Assembly: GCA_001464425.1 (NCBI GenBank)
Contig: LNEK01000012.1
Location: 117,467 to 181,466 of the forward strand
Reading direction: 5' to 3'
Origin: Alphaproteobacteria bacterium Ga0077535
GTDB taxonomy: Bacteria > Pseudomonadota > Alphaproteobacteria > Caulobacterales > Aquidulcibacteraceae
Length of the DNA: 64,000 nucleotides
The translations under genes were made by a program, and so were the position numbers. Below the pieces are notes generated by a model. That model saw only the letters and a list, made by a program, of their open reading frames with translations, did not search any database and was not told the DNA's origin. Below, in pieces: positions 15,303 to 24,173 of the stretch. Each line of letters opens with the position of its first letter. Within the stretch, counting starts at the first letter, position 1.

Positions 15303-17537
15303 ATGAACGTGGTTTCAATCAGGCGCGGCGAAGAGGAGTTGCGCGAGCCGCCCCATGAGTTCGAAGAGGACCAGGGCGCTGCGATAAAAAATCTTTGGGC
15401 GATGGCGCTGCGGCGCTGGCGCTTGATGGTCGCCGCCGGCCTGTTGGTGTTCGCCGGCGTGATGACATTCACGCTGCTCAGCCCAAAGATTTACACCGCC
15501 ACCGCCTTGGTGATGGTCAATCCCGGCCGCGAGCAGGTGATTGCACAAGAGCAGATGATCGAGAACGCCGCGCCAAGTTCGGCGGCGGTTGATTCCGAGA
15601 TCGAGGTGCTGCGTTCGCTGCAGCTCAGCCAACGTTTGGTGGCGGAAGCCAACCTCATTGAGGATCCGGAGTGGAACGGCGATCTGCGTCCGCCGGGTCT
15701 ATTGGCGCAAGCGCTGGCGCCGCTTCGTCAGCTGCTGGCGACGCCGGCCCAAGTGGAGGCGGAGAGCGCGCGCGAAGACGCAATTGCGCGCGCCGTCAAT
15801 GAGGCGATCAGCGTTCGCCGCCGCGGCTTGAGCTACGGCATCGAAGTCTCGATGGACTCGCGCGATCCGCAGCGCGCCGCCGAGCTCGTCAATCAATATG
15901 TTCAAATCTACCTGCAGAGTCAGACCGAAGCCCGGTTCGAGGCGTCGCAACGCGCGAATTCGTGGCTCTCCGAGCGGCTCGATGAGCTACGCGGCCAGGT
16001 GCAAGCACGCGAACGTGCGGCCGAGGCTTTTCGGCAAGAGAACGGTCTGTCTGTCGCCGCCGGCGGCGCCGAAAATCAGGCGCCGCAGACCGCCGAAGTG
16101 CAAACCATGCTGGTTCAGGCGCGCGCTGACGTCGCCGAAAAAGAAGCACGGCTGCGCCAAGTGCAGCAATTGATGCGCAGCGGCGGTTCGGCCGAATCGA
16201 TCGCAACGGCGCTGAACTCGCCGACCATCACCGAATTGCGGGGGCGCGAGTCTGATATCGCCCAACGCGTGGCCGAGTTGCGCCAGCGTTATTCGGCCGA
16301 GCACCCGACCGTGCTCACGGCAGAGACCGAACTCGACAATGTGCGCCAGCGCATCAATGATGAAATCCGGCGCATCACCGCCAATCTTCAAAATGAGGTC
16401 GATGTCGCGCGCGCCCGGTTAGGCACGTTGCAGGGCAGTTTCGGCGGCGTCGCTGGCGCGCGGGACAACAACAATGAGGCGGTGATCCGCTATCGTGAAT
16501 TATTGCGCGAGGCTTCGGCGGCCCGCACCGTGCATGAAAACTTTCTGCAACGCTCGCATGAAGTCGCCAATCAAGGTGAATTGCCGACCGCGACGTCGCG
16601 CCTGGTTTCGCCGGGCGTTGCGCCCGCGGGGCCCAGTAAGCCCAACATGATGTCGGCGCTTTTGATGGCGGTGCTTTTGGCCGGGCTCGCCGGCGCCGGG
16701 CTTGCCTTCTTGATTGAAACGCTCGACGCCTCGATCTCAAGCGCCGATGAAGCCGAGCGCAAGGTGGGGGCGCCGGCTGTGGCCTCGGTGCCGCTGCTCA
16801 GCCCGCGCGATTTTCGCGGTCTGCCGGCGCACCGGCACAATCCGGGCGATTATCTGGTTGAGAAACCGGCTTCAGCCTTTGCCGAATCCTTGCGCGTTTT
16901 GCGCACCTCGTTGATGCACGCGCGCCTCGATCACAAAATGCGCGTCTTGGCTGTCACCTCTGCGGTGCCGAACGAGGGCAAGACCACGATGTCGCTTTGC
17001 CTTGCCCGTATAGCGGCAATGTCGGGGCAAAGAGTGGTGCTGGTCGATTGCGATTTGCGTCGCCACTCGTTGACGACCGAAGTTGGCGGACGCCCGAGCG
17101 CCGGTTTGCTGCAGGTGCTGAGCGGCGACACCGATTGGCGCACGACGATCGTTCAAGACCAGGCCAGCGGCGCTCACATTTTGCCGGCCCCGTCATCGCG
17201 CTTTATGCCTCAAGACGTGTTTGCCTCGCAGGCGATGAACCGGCTGATGGAGGATCTGCGCAGCACGTATGATCTCGTCATCTTGGATTGCGCACCGGTT
17301 TTGGCCATCGCCGAGACGCGAACGGTTGCGACCCACGCCGATCTCACGCTTTTTGTGGTTCGAAGCGATAAGACGCCAGCAGCAGCGGTTAAAACGGCGA
17401 TGCGTGAAATCCGCAATGCCGGCGCGACGGTCGCGGGCCTTGTCCTCAATTACGTCGATCCGCGCAGACCAGGGCGCGGCGGCGCCTATGGCGACACGCT
17501 CTATTATTCCTACGCCAAGAATTACTATCATTCCTGA
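15303..17537 (+). CDS. Polysaccharide co-polymerase tyrosine autokinase (Wzc/GumC-BY-kinase type)
   Basis: A 744-residue inner-membrane protein. Residues about 25-130 form a Wzz domain with a first membrane helix (RLMVAAGLLVFAGVMTF). A long coiled-coil periplasmic part with a GNVR-like region follows, then a second helix near 450 (LLMAVLLAGLAGAGLAFLIE). The C-terminal BY-kinase has Walker A SAVPNEGKTT, Walker A' VLVDCDLRRH and a Walker B-like VILDCAPVL. The tail is tyrosine-rich (YYSYAKNYYH), the usual autophosphorylation cluster. It controls chain length and export with the Wza-like lipoprotein. Confidence 0.93.
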   Translation: MNVVSIRRGEEELREPPHEFEEDQGAAIKNLWAMALRRWRLMVAAGLLVFAGVMTFTLLSPKIYTATALVMVNPGREQVIAQEQMIENAAPSSAAVDSEIEVLRSLQLSQRLVAEANLIEDPEWNGDLRPPGLLAQALAPLRQLLATPAQVEAESAREDAIARAVNEAISVRRRGLSYGIEVSMDSRDPQRAAELVNQYVQIYLQSQTEARFEASQRANSWLSERLDELRGQVQARERAAEAFRQENGLSVAAGGAENQAPQTAEVQTMLVQARADVAEKEARLRQVQQLMRSGGSAESIATALNSPTITELRGRESDIAQRVAELRQRYSAEHPTVLTAETELDNVRQRINDEIRRITANLQNEVDVARARLGTLQGSFGGVAGARDNNNEAVIRYRELLREASAARTVHENFLQRSHEVANQGELPTATSRLVSPGVAPAGPSKPNMMSALLMAVLLAGLAGAGLAFLIETLDASISSADEAERKVGAPAVASVPLLSPRDFRGLPAHRHNPGDYLVEKPASAFAESLRVLRTSLMHARLDHKMRVLAVTSAVPNEGKTTMSLCLARIAAMSGQRVVLVDCDLRRHSLTTEVGGRPSAGLLQVLSGDTDWRTTIVQDQASGAHILPAPSSRFMPQDVFASQAMNRLMEDLRSTYDLVILDCAPVLAIAETRTVATHADLTLFVVRSDKTPAAAVKTAMREIRNAGATVAGLVLNYVDPRRPGRGGAYGDTLYYSYAKNYYHS

Positions 17538-17750
17538 GCTTGAACTTGGTGCGCTCGGGCGCGCGCTTATCTCAAGGCGCGCTGCACTGAGGGTTGCGCG
17601 GCGCGTGCAAATCGGCGCGGGCGCGCGTTTGAAGCGGGAATGCGTATTTGCGCTTTCAAAGTGACGACGATCACAGCCTCGCTGCCGCGCATTCGGGCGT
17701 CCTGGCAAAAATCGACCGCCGAATTAGCGGTAAGATTAATATCACATTGA

Positions 17751-17758
17751 TAATATTA
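17751..17758. promoter_or_regulatory. TAATATTA box 5
   Basis: TAATATTA lies 40 bp before the sugar-transferase start in a markedly AT-rich stretch (17725-17775) that also carries GATTAATATC. The rest of the 261-bp gap 17538-17798 holds nothing else recognised. Confidence 0.5.
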
Positions 17759-17798
17759 GAGCCTAACTTTAGAGTTTTCCCCAGAGAGGTGTGGGGAA

Positions 17799-18476
17799 AT
17801 GGGCGTTGGGACGGCTCCACGAATTTTGGACGCGCGCGCCGGTTCAGCGGCGCGCATTTCGCCGCCAATTGCAACGCGAGCGCGCCCCGCCCCGCTGCCT
17901 TTGCGCGCCGTATCTGCGCGCAAGCGGATCTTTGATTTCACGCTCGCGGGCGTCGCTTTTGTAATATTGGCGCCGCTGCTTTTGCTCATTTGGTGCGCGG
18001 TGCGCGCTACTAGTCCCGGGCCCGGCGTTTATTGGTCGCCGCGCAGCGGCCGCGCTGGCCGCATTTTCATGATGCCGAAATTTCGCACCATGCAGGCGGC
18101 GGCGCCGCAGCGGCCGCGCGAAGCGCTGGAGAACGCCGACACCTACATCACGCCCGTCGGCCGGTTTTTGCGACGCACGAGTTTAGATGAACTGCCGCAG
18201 CTCGTCTCGGTGATGCGCGGCGACATGAGTTTGATTGGGCCGCGTCCGCTCCTGCCCAGCGATCCAGCTCAACTGGCGCGGCAAGACTATCCAGAGACCC
18301 TGGCGATGCGGCCGGGCATGAGCGGACTTGCGCAAGTGCGCGGCCGCAATCTGGTTTCACCGCGGAAGAAAGCGCGCCTTGACGCGTTTTACGCGCGGGT
18401 GCGTTCAGGCTGGTTCGACATTGAGATTATCGGGCGCACTCTGCTGGTCTTGGTGTCGGGGCGGGGGTTCATATGA
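17799..18476 (+). CDS. Undecaprenyl-phosphate sugar-1-phosphate transferase
   Basis: A 225-residue initiating transferase of the short PssY/WbaP-C-terminal class. There is one N-terminal hydrophobic hairpin (FTLAGVAFVILAPLLLLIW), then the catalytic domain: MMPKFRTM, RRTSLDELPQL with the Asp-Glu pair, GDMSLIGPRP and RPGMSGLAQVRGRN. It loads the first sugar phosphate onto undecaprenyl phosphate. No other glycosyltransferase is encoded in this locus, so elongation enzymes must lie elsewhere. Confidence 0.92.
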   Translation: MGVGTAPRILDARAGSAARISPPIATRARPAPLPLRAVSARKRIFDFTLAGVAFVILAPLLLLIWCAVRATSPGPGVYWSPRSGRAGRIFMMPKFRTMQAAAPQRPREALENADTYITPVGRFLRRTSLDELPQLVSVMRGDMSLIGPRPLLPSDPAQLARQDYPETLAMRPGMSGLAQVRGRNLVSPRKKARLDAFYARVRSGWFDIEIIGRTLLVLVSGRGFI

Positions 18477-18994
18477 CCGCCGCGCGCGTAGAGGTCAGTC
18501 ATTGGTTCTTGGTGCAGACCCAGGCCGGGCGTGAACTCGTGGCCGAGCAGCATCTACAGCGCCAAGCCTATGCGACGTTTCTGCCAAGCACGTGGCGCAG
18601 CATTCGGCATGCGCGCAAAATCCGCACCGAGCGCACAGCCTTTTTTCCGGGCTATTTGTTCGTGCGTCTTGATCTTGAGCGCGATCGCTGGCGGCCGATC
18701 GATGGCACGACTGGCGTCGTTCAGATTGTCAAAGCATCAGGGCGTCCGCTTGCGGCCCCGGAGGGCTTGGTGGAAGCCTTGGTTGCGCTCGTCGACACGG
18801 ACGGGGCGCTGCGCCGCATTGGCGTCGCTGACTTAAGCTGCGGCGACCGGGTTCGTCTCATCCGCGGACCGTTTGCAGATCAGCTCGCTAGTGTTGAGCG
18901 GGCGAGCGGCCCCGAACGGGTGCGCATACTGCTGACCATGATGGGCCAAAAAGTGCCGGTCGAAGTCTCGCGCCACGATCTTGCATTGATCTAA
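18473..18994 (+). CDS. NusG/RfaH-family transcription elongation factor
   Basis: A 173-residue NusG paralogue overlapping the sugar-transferase stop by 4 bp (ATGA). The NGN domain opens SHWFLVQTQAGRELVAEQHL and contains FFPGYLFVRLDLE; a KOW-like domain follows (GDRVRLIRGPFADQLASVE). Specialised paralogues of this type (RfaH, UpxY, LoaP) act on long polysaccharide operons to overcome termination. The target operon is probably this locus or an unlinked glycosyltransferase operon. I saw no clear ops-like element. Confidence 0.87.
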   Translation: MTAARVEVSHWFLVQTQAGRELVAEQHLQRQAYATFLPSTWRSIRHARKIRTERTAFFPGYLFVRLDLERDRWRPIDGTTGVVQIVKASGRPLAAPEGLVEALVALVDTDGALRRIGVADLSCGDRVRLIRGPFADQLASVERASGPERVRILLTMMGQKVPVEVSRHDLALI

Positions 18995-19523
18995 AGCCTG
19001 CGCGGCGGCGATCGGAAACGTGGCGCGCGCCTAGCGGCACACATGCGATGATCGCTCACATCTCGGTTGACTGATGGGTGCGCAGCTTGGCGCGCTTGCG
19101 CGCTGGACACGCGCATAATGAGCAGCAACGACTTCTTCGTTCGCATCCCCCGACTGGGGCAAACGGACGCCAGCAGAGTGCTCTAAGTTGGTGAGGCTCC
19201 CCCCGCGGAGGCGCCCGCACGCGACGCTCACCCCGGACCCTGTCGCAAGCACAGCTGATGCTCGTTCACTCCGCCGTCCCAGCATCAGTTCGACAGGTCT
19301 TCTGGTTCGCGTGCGGGCGTAGCGGCGAGGCGGCGCACCCACCAAGCGCCGGGTCCGGAGCGTTGTCGTCATGTCGAGCGTCTCTGCTCATCGTCTGATG
19401 AATTTGGGTGGGCGGCGACCGGCGCTGATCGCACGTGCGGCTGGCGGTTGGTCTGCGCCTGCTGGCGCGGCCGAAAATTCTGCGTCACTCTCAGCAAGGT
19501 TACGTTCTGCTAGGGGGAAAGAC
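18995..19523. other. Long intergenic region before the peroxidase-P450 unit
   Basis: No convincing gene. The frames on both strands read as low-complexity Arg/Ser/Ala sequence without ribosome sites. An AGGGGGAAAG ribosome site marks its end. A minus-strand stretch around 19285-19370 resembles parts of a cobalamin riboswitch, but not well enough to annotate. The promoter of the gene at 19524 should be here. Confidence 0.4.
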
Positions 19524-20384
19524 ATGGCCGATGACGTCTCCAGCGCGAAGGCGACGCGCGCGCAGCTGCAATGGGCCGCTTCACGTTCTCTTGGCGCGGT
19601 GTCTGAGATCGCGGTCATGTCGCCGATCCGGATCGGATGCCCGCCGGGTGAGCGACGCACCTATGAAGAGCGCTTGCGCATGGCGATCGCTGATCTTGCG
19701 CAGCGTGCCGAAAAGGGGATGCCGAACGAACTCGATCGCATTCCAACCATTCATTTTGGCCGCATGCTCATCGTCCGGCCCGAGCAATACCTCGCGCACT
19801 CAAACGTTGAAGGCGTCACCTATTGGGACGAGGCCGAGGGGCCGGCGCCCAACAAGCAAAAAGTGCCGACGCCGATTGATGATTATGACACCATTCTGGC
19901 GCGTCCGGAGGACGCTTCGGCGGACGCTCATATGAGATCGATGAGCCTTCGGTTCAAACCGGAAGACGCTCCGGTTTTACGCTCATGGCTGATCACGTTG
20001 GTCGAATTTGACGGTGATCTGCGCACCTATATGCGAGAGATCGCCGCCTCCCTGAACACCTCGTTCGATCTCATTTTCCGCAATTGCGAGAATTATCCGG
20101 GCACGCAGAATTTCGAGCTCTTCTGGCTGTGGCTGAAGCGCTACCAGATCGGCGTTGATTTGTTCTATGCGCGCTACCCCAATCTGACAGCAACGCGGAT
20201 CAAAGAGCTCGAAGTTTTCAAAGCGCGTTTTGACGCCTTCGTGGCGAAGGTGAGAACGCCGACGGGACGTCGCGTGGCGTCGATGGACGAACTCTTCGAC
20301 GAGTTTTTGCGCGAGACACATCAGCATGCCGCCGACTTTCCGACGCCCGGCGGCGTTTACAAAACCTGGGCCTGTGACGATTAA
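19524..20384 (+). CDS. Uncharacterised partner protein of the peroxidase-P450 fusion
   Basis: A 286-residue protein starting MADDVSSAKATRAQLQWAA, with a strong ribosome site (AGGGGGAAAG) just before. There is no signal peptide or membrane segment. Features include HFGRMLIVRPEQYL near 78, which recalls a ferredoxin-like barrel strand, and FDGDLRTYMREIAASL near 170 followed by FDLIFRNCENYPG and FELFWLWLKRYQI. The gene ends 12 bp before the fusion protein start, so they are surely co-transcribed and likely act together. The HFGRM and FDGD...Y segments resemble those of proteins handling peroxidases and lipids, but I do not recognise a named family. Confidence 0.7.
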   Translation: MADDVSSAKATRAQLQWAASRSLGAVSEIAVMSPIRIGCPPGERRTYEERLRMAIADLAQRAEKGMPNELDRIPTIHFGRMLIVRPEQYLAHSNVEGVTYWDEAEGPAPNKQKVPTPIDDYDTILARPEDASADAHMRSMSLRFKPEDAPVLRSWLITLVEFDGDLRTYMREIAASLNTSFDLIFRNCENYPGTQNFELFWLWLKRYQIGVDLFYARYPNLTATRIKELEVFKARFDAFVAKVRTPTGRRVASMDELFDEFLRETHQHAADFPTPGGVYKTWACDD

Positions 20385-20396
20385 GTGGAGAGACCC

Positions 20397-23300
20397 ATGA
20401 GCATCGGTCGCGACGTTGCAGCAGCGCCAATGCAAGCGCATCTGCTGCGGGCGTCGAAATTCTTTGGCGAGAACGAAGCGCGCAATTGGTCGCTGTTCGT
20501 GTTCTTTCGCATTATGACCCCGCGCGAATTGGCGGCCACGCAAAAGCGCCTGAGCGCGTTCTTTGCCAATGGCAAAAGCGAAATCGACCGGCGGGTTTTG
20601 CGATGGGAGTTCGCAACCGACATGCGCACGCCGGCGTTGCTCAATGCACAACTGGATGCAAACGCCCCGCAAAGCGGGGATGAGGCGCGCAGCTGGCGCG
20701 AAGCGACGCTGGAAGAAGGACAAGACGCCGAAGACCAGGCCGGCGCCGGCAAAGACTTTGACGCCGGCTTCTCCACGCATCCGTTTCGGGCTTGGCTCGA
20801 TGTGCTCGCGTCCGCGGACAAGAGCGCCTTTGTGGGCAATCTGGCAGCCTTTATTGAGAGCCAATCAGCCGGAGACGCGCGGCGCGGCGCCAACGCGGCG
20901 CGAACTGTGTCGCTTGCTGACCCCAAGCGGATAATCGCGGCCTTTAGCGACGGCGACCCGCTGTCAGCGTTGGCGGAAGTGGAGCGTCTGTCGAGCGAAG
21001 AGCTTCGCGCGCTGCAAGCGGCCGCATTTGCGGCGCTGTCGCATCCGCAGGGGTTCAAGGCCTTACTGGGCGCGTTTGGCGCAGACCCGGCTAGAGCCGG
21101 GGCGACAGCCCTGAAGGGGGGATTGGGCCTTACGTTTTTGTACGAGATGTTGCGCCAGGGGGCGCCCGCGTTTGCGGACGCGTCAAAGCGCGGTCGCGTC
21201 AGCGCGGTGCGCGGCGAAGCGCAGCTCGCAGCGCCCGCAGCGGCGCCGCTCTTTGATCCGACGCCGGTCAATATCGCCTTCACGCATTCAGGGCTTGAGG
21301 CGCTTGGCGTCGACAAGACGACGCTGCGGTCATTTCCAGAGCCGTTCCGGCAGGGCATGGCGGCGCGCGCAGCGCGCTTGGGCGACGTTGGCCAAAGCGC
21401 TCCGGCCTTTTGGGACGGCGAGCTTGGCGCCTCCAGCGTGCACGGCTATTTCACCGGCGGCTTTCACATTGGCGAAGGCGAGGGCGTAAGCGAGTCCGAC
21501 TGGAAGCGGCTGCGCCGTGAGGCAGGCGCCTTCAATGCCCCCGCCGACGAACGCGGCCGAGCTTTGCGTCTCATCATCGGCGCAGTCGCGCGCATGGTCG
21601 GGCTTGAGATTTTACATATCGAGATCGGGCAAGATCCCTACGAACTTGAGGGCGAAAGCGATGATCCGCGCCAGCAGATTCCGCGCCGCCTTGAGGTGCG
21701 GCGCGAACATTTCGGCTTCCGCGATGGTCTCAGTCAGCCGTTTGTGGATTTGAAACTTGGCGATGTCGCGCCGGGCGGGGCGACGCCGTCGCGAAACAGC
21801 ACCTGGACGCCGGTCGCGCCGGGCGAAATCTTTCTGCATGAGCGTGACGAAGATGGCTGTTTTCACGAACTGCCGATCAACGCCAAGCTGCGGATCGGCT
21901 CGACTTTCCTGGTGTTTCGCAAACTCGAGCAAGACGTTGCGGGCTTTCGAAACTTCCTCGCCAGGCAGCGTCCGGGCGACAAGGCCGCGCAAGACGCTTT
22001 GGCTGCGCAAATTGTCGGCCGCTGGAAGAATGGCGCGCCGCTGGTGCTGGCGCCCGATTTCCCGCGTGATTATAGCGGCGACGCTGAGAGCGTACTCAAC
22101 GATTTTCGCTATGCCGCGGATGATCCGAAAGGGCGCAAGTGCCCGCTCGGGGCCCACATTCGCCGCACCAATCCGCGCGACATAGGCGGCGGCGCAGCGG
22201 TGCGCCGCACCCGGATCTTGCGCCGCGGCATAAGTTATGGCGGGCCGCTTTTGCCGGAGACCTCGACGGGCGATGGCGAGCGGCGCGGGCTCTTGTTCGT
22301 CGCCGCCAACGCCCGCATCGATCTGCAGTTTGAGACCATGCAGGCGGAATGGATCAATAAGGGAGAATTTCTCGGCCAAGCAGGGCTAGGACGCTGTCCG
22401 CTTACCGGCGCGCATGCGGGACGAACTGGCGATGTGTTTTTGGAAGCGGGCGCCGCCGCGCCGATCAACGAAGTGCCAGCTTTCGTGCACATGCGCGGCG
22501 GCGATTATTTCTTCGCCCCCGGCGTGGGCGCATTAATCGGGCTCGCCAAGGGCGAGACGTTCAAACCAGATGGCGGCGTCGCGCCCTTTGACGGGCACAG
22601 TATGAATGATGCGGTGACGCCGGCCTTGTTCGAGTTTGAGCGTCTTGCAAAATACACCGCCCTTATCCGCGCCGGGACCGCCGGCGCGGTACGCGTGCCA
22701 TTGGCGGAGGCGCCTTTATTGTCGCTCGACGTCAGCCCCGATTGCCGCGATCCCAAGGACCCGGCGCCCGCGCTGCCGGCGCAGAAACTTGCCCCTCCCG
22801 CAATGGTGTTTGTGGCGCGCTACAAGCATGCGACGCGCGTGCTCCATGGCAGTGCGGGCGACCCCAAGCAGCTTGAGTTTTCGGTGGCGCACTATCGCGC
22901 TGCGGCGTGCGCGATGACGCGCGGGCGCAATCTTCTTGTCGGCGCCGACCGCTTGGGCCCCACGTCCGACGATCGGCGTCGCCTGCTTGCAGTGCTGACG
23001 CAAGCCTGGGAGCGGCTGGAGAAGACCTTTGGCAAGAGCCAACTTGAAGAGCGCGTTGCGCATGTCGCCGGCGCACGCATCGCGGCGGCGCTGCGGCGAA
23101 CGGGGCCCGCTCGGCGCATCGATCTAGTGCATGACCTTGCCGCCGAGGCGACCTATGCGGTGATCGAAGAGGTGCTCGGCGTGCGCGGTCCGTCCTGGCT
23201 CAGCGAACTTGGGGTCTCGCTGCCGTTCTCGCGTCAGCACATTGGCGAGTTGCATCCAGAATGGATGGCGGCGGCCTCCGGCCGCCGGCCCAACAATCCG

Positions 23301-24173
23301 GGGATGGCGAGCCTTCAGATCTGGTCGGTGCTGGTGCTTGCCGACCTCATCGGCAACGTCAAGAACATCGGCGATCTAAAGCCGTTGGCGCAGCAAGCGG
23401 CGCTGGAGATGCTAACCCATATCGATGCGCTGATCGCGCGCGCGCGCGCGCGCCCGAGCGCGGCGCCAACCACCTTACTTGACGCCTTTGTCGCGAACGA
23501 AGCCTGGTATCAAAGCCAATATCCGCAGTGCAATTATTATAGCGACGTATCGATCCTGTTGTTCGAATTGGCCGGCACCGCGCTCGCGGTGACGCCGCTG
23601 ACATTTGCGTCTGTGTGTTCAAGCGTGTTCGACTATCGGCTCGACCTGCCGACGCTGGCATCGATTTTTGAGCGCGATCCGCTCTATTTCGAGCCGACGC
23701 CGTCCGAGCCGAGCTATGCCGGCCCTTCGGGATGGGTGCGTCTTATCTATGAAGCTGAGCGCTTCACGCCCAACATGCCGGTGCGTTTGCGCCAATGTGT
23801 GAGGCGCACGACGCTCGATGGCGGCGTCGATATCGCCCCGGGCGAGTGGGTGTCGGTGATCATGAAAGCGGCGCTGTTCGATGATGATGGCGCAGGCCCT
23901 GCGGGCGGGTTCGAAAGTCCGCCGCAATTTTCCCTGCATCCGTTTCTGGCGGGGCCGCCGCGCGATATCTCCAAGTATCTTCTGTTCGGCGTGAACGGCA
24001 GCCAGCGCAGCTGTTGGGGGCGCGATCGGCTGGCGCTTATTGTGCTCACCGAATGTTTGAAGGGCGCAAGCCGGTTGGAGGGCCTGCGCCGGGTGGCGGG
24101 GCCGACGGGACAGGTGAGCAAGGTCATGAACGTGCCGGTCGGATTTTGGGCGCGCTTTATGCGGGTGCGGTGA
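20397..24173 (+). CDS. Dyp-type peroxidase - cytochrome P450 fusion protein
   Basis: A 1258-residue cytosolic protein with two heme modules. The Dyp peroxidase part spans about 10-760, with a low-complexity insertion near 100-270 after its first strand. It has GFRDG at 440-444 (the Dyp catalytic Asp motif) and GAHIRRTNPRD with the heme ligand candidate H587. The P450 part (about 800-1258) has the K-helix ExxR as EAER at 1119-1122, a meander-like RRTTLDGGVDIAPGEWV, and a Cys-loop FGVNGSQRSCWGRDRLA with thiolate Cys C1206. The ATG at 20397 has GGAG before it. The plan recalls fungal peroxidase-P450 oxylipin synthases built from a different peroxidase. Fusion is seen directly; substrate unknown. 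Confidence 0.85.
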   Translation: MSIGRDVAAAPMQAHLLRASKFFGENEARNWSLFVFFRIMTPRELAATQKRLSAFFANGKSEIDRRVLRWEFATDMRTPALLNAQLDANAPQSGDEARSWREATLEEGQDAEDQAGAGKDFDAGFSTHPFRAWLDVLASADKSAFVGNLAAFIESQSAGDARRGANAARTVSLADPKRIIAAFSDGDPLSALAEVERLSSEELRALQAAAFAALSHPQGFKALLGAFGADPARAGATALKGGLGLTFLYEMLRQGAPAFADASKRGRVSAVRGEAQLAAPAAAPLFDPTPVNIAFTHSGLEALGVDKTTLRSFPEPFRQGMAARAARLGDVGQSAPAFWDGELGASSVHGYFTGGFHIGEGEGVSESDWKRLRREAGAFNAPADERGRALRLIIGAVARMVGLEILHIEIGQDPYELEGESDDPRQQIPRRLEVRREHFGFRDGLSQPFVDLKLGDVAPGGATPSRNSTWTPVAPGEIFLHERDEDGCFHELPINAKLRIGSTFLVFRKLEQDVAGFRNFLARQRPGDKAAQDALAAQIVGRWKNGAPLVLAPDFPRDYSGDAESVLNDFRYAADDPKGRKCPLGAHIRRTNPRDIGGGAAVRRTRILRRGISYGGPLLPETSTGDGERRGLLFVAANARIDLQFETMQAEWINKGEFLGQAGLGRCPLTGAHAGRTGDVFLEAGAAAPINEVPAFVHMRGGDYFFAPGVGALIGLAKGETFKPDGGVAPFDGHSMNDAVTPALFEFERLAKYTALIRAGTAGAVRVPLAEAPLLSLDVSPDCRDPKDPAPALPAQKLAPPAMVFVARYKHATRVLHGSAGDPKQLEFSVAHYRAAACAMTRGRNLLVGADRLGPTSDDRRRLLAVLTQAWERLEKTFGKSQLEERVAHVAGARIAAALRRTGPARRIDLVHDLAAEATYAVIEEVLGVRGPSWLSELGVSLPFSRQHIGELHPEWMAAASGRRPNNPGMASLQIWSVLVLADLIGNVKNIGDLKPLAQQAALEMLTHIDALIARARARPSAAPTTLLDAFVANEAWYQSQYPQCNYYSDVSILLFELAGTALAVTPLTFASVCSSVFDYRLDLPTLASIFERDPLYFEPTPSEPSYAGPSGWVRLIYEAERFTPNMPVRLRQCVRRTTLDGGVDIAPGEWVSVIMKAALFDDDGAGPAGGFESPPQFSLHPFLAGPPRDISKYLLFGVNGSQRSCWGRDRLALIVLTECLKGASRLEGLRRVAGPTGQVSKVMNVPVGFWARFMRVR

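Noticed and set aside
14326..15318. 330-residue open frame on the minus strand
   Set aside because: Lies antisense within the beta-barrel gene, has no ribosome site or domain, and is explained by GC-rich codon bias.
19255..19370. Minus-strand stretch resembling a cobalamin riboswitch (CCAGAAGACCTG box, GGTG and a C-rich core)
   Set aside because: The conserved boxes are degenerate, the distance between them is far too short, and no minus-strand gene lies downstream. A covariance-model search would decide.
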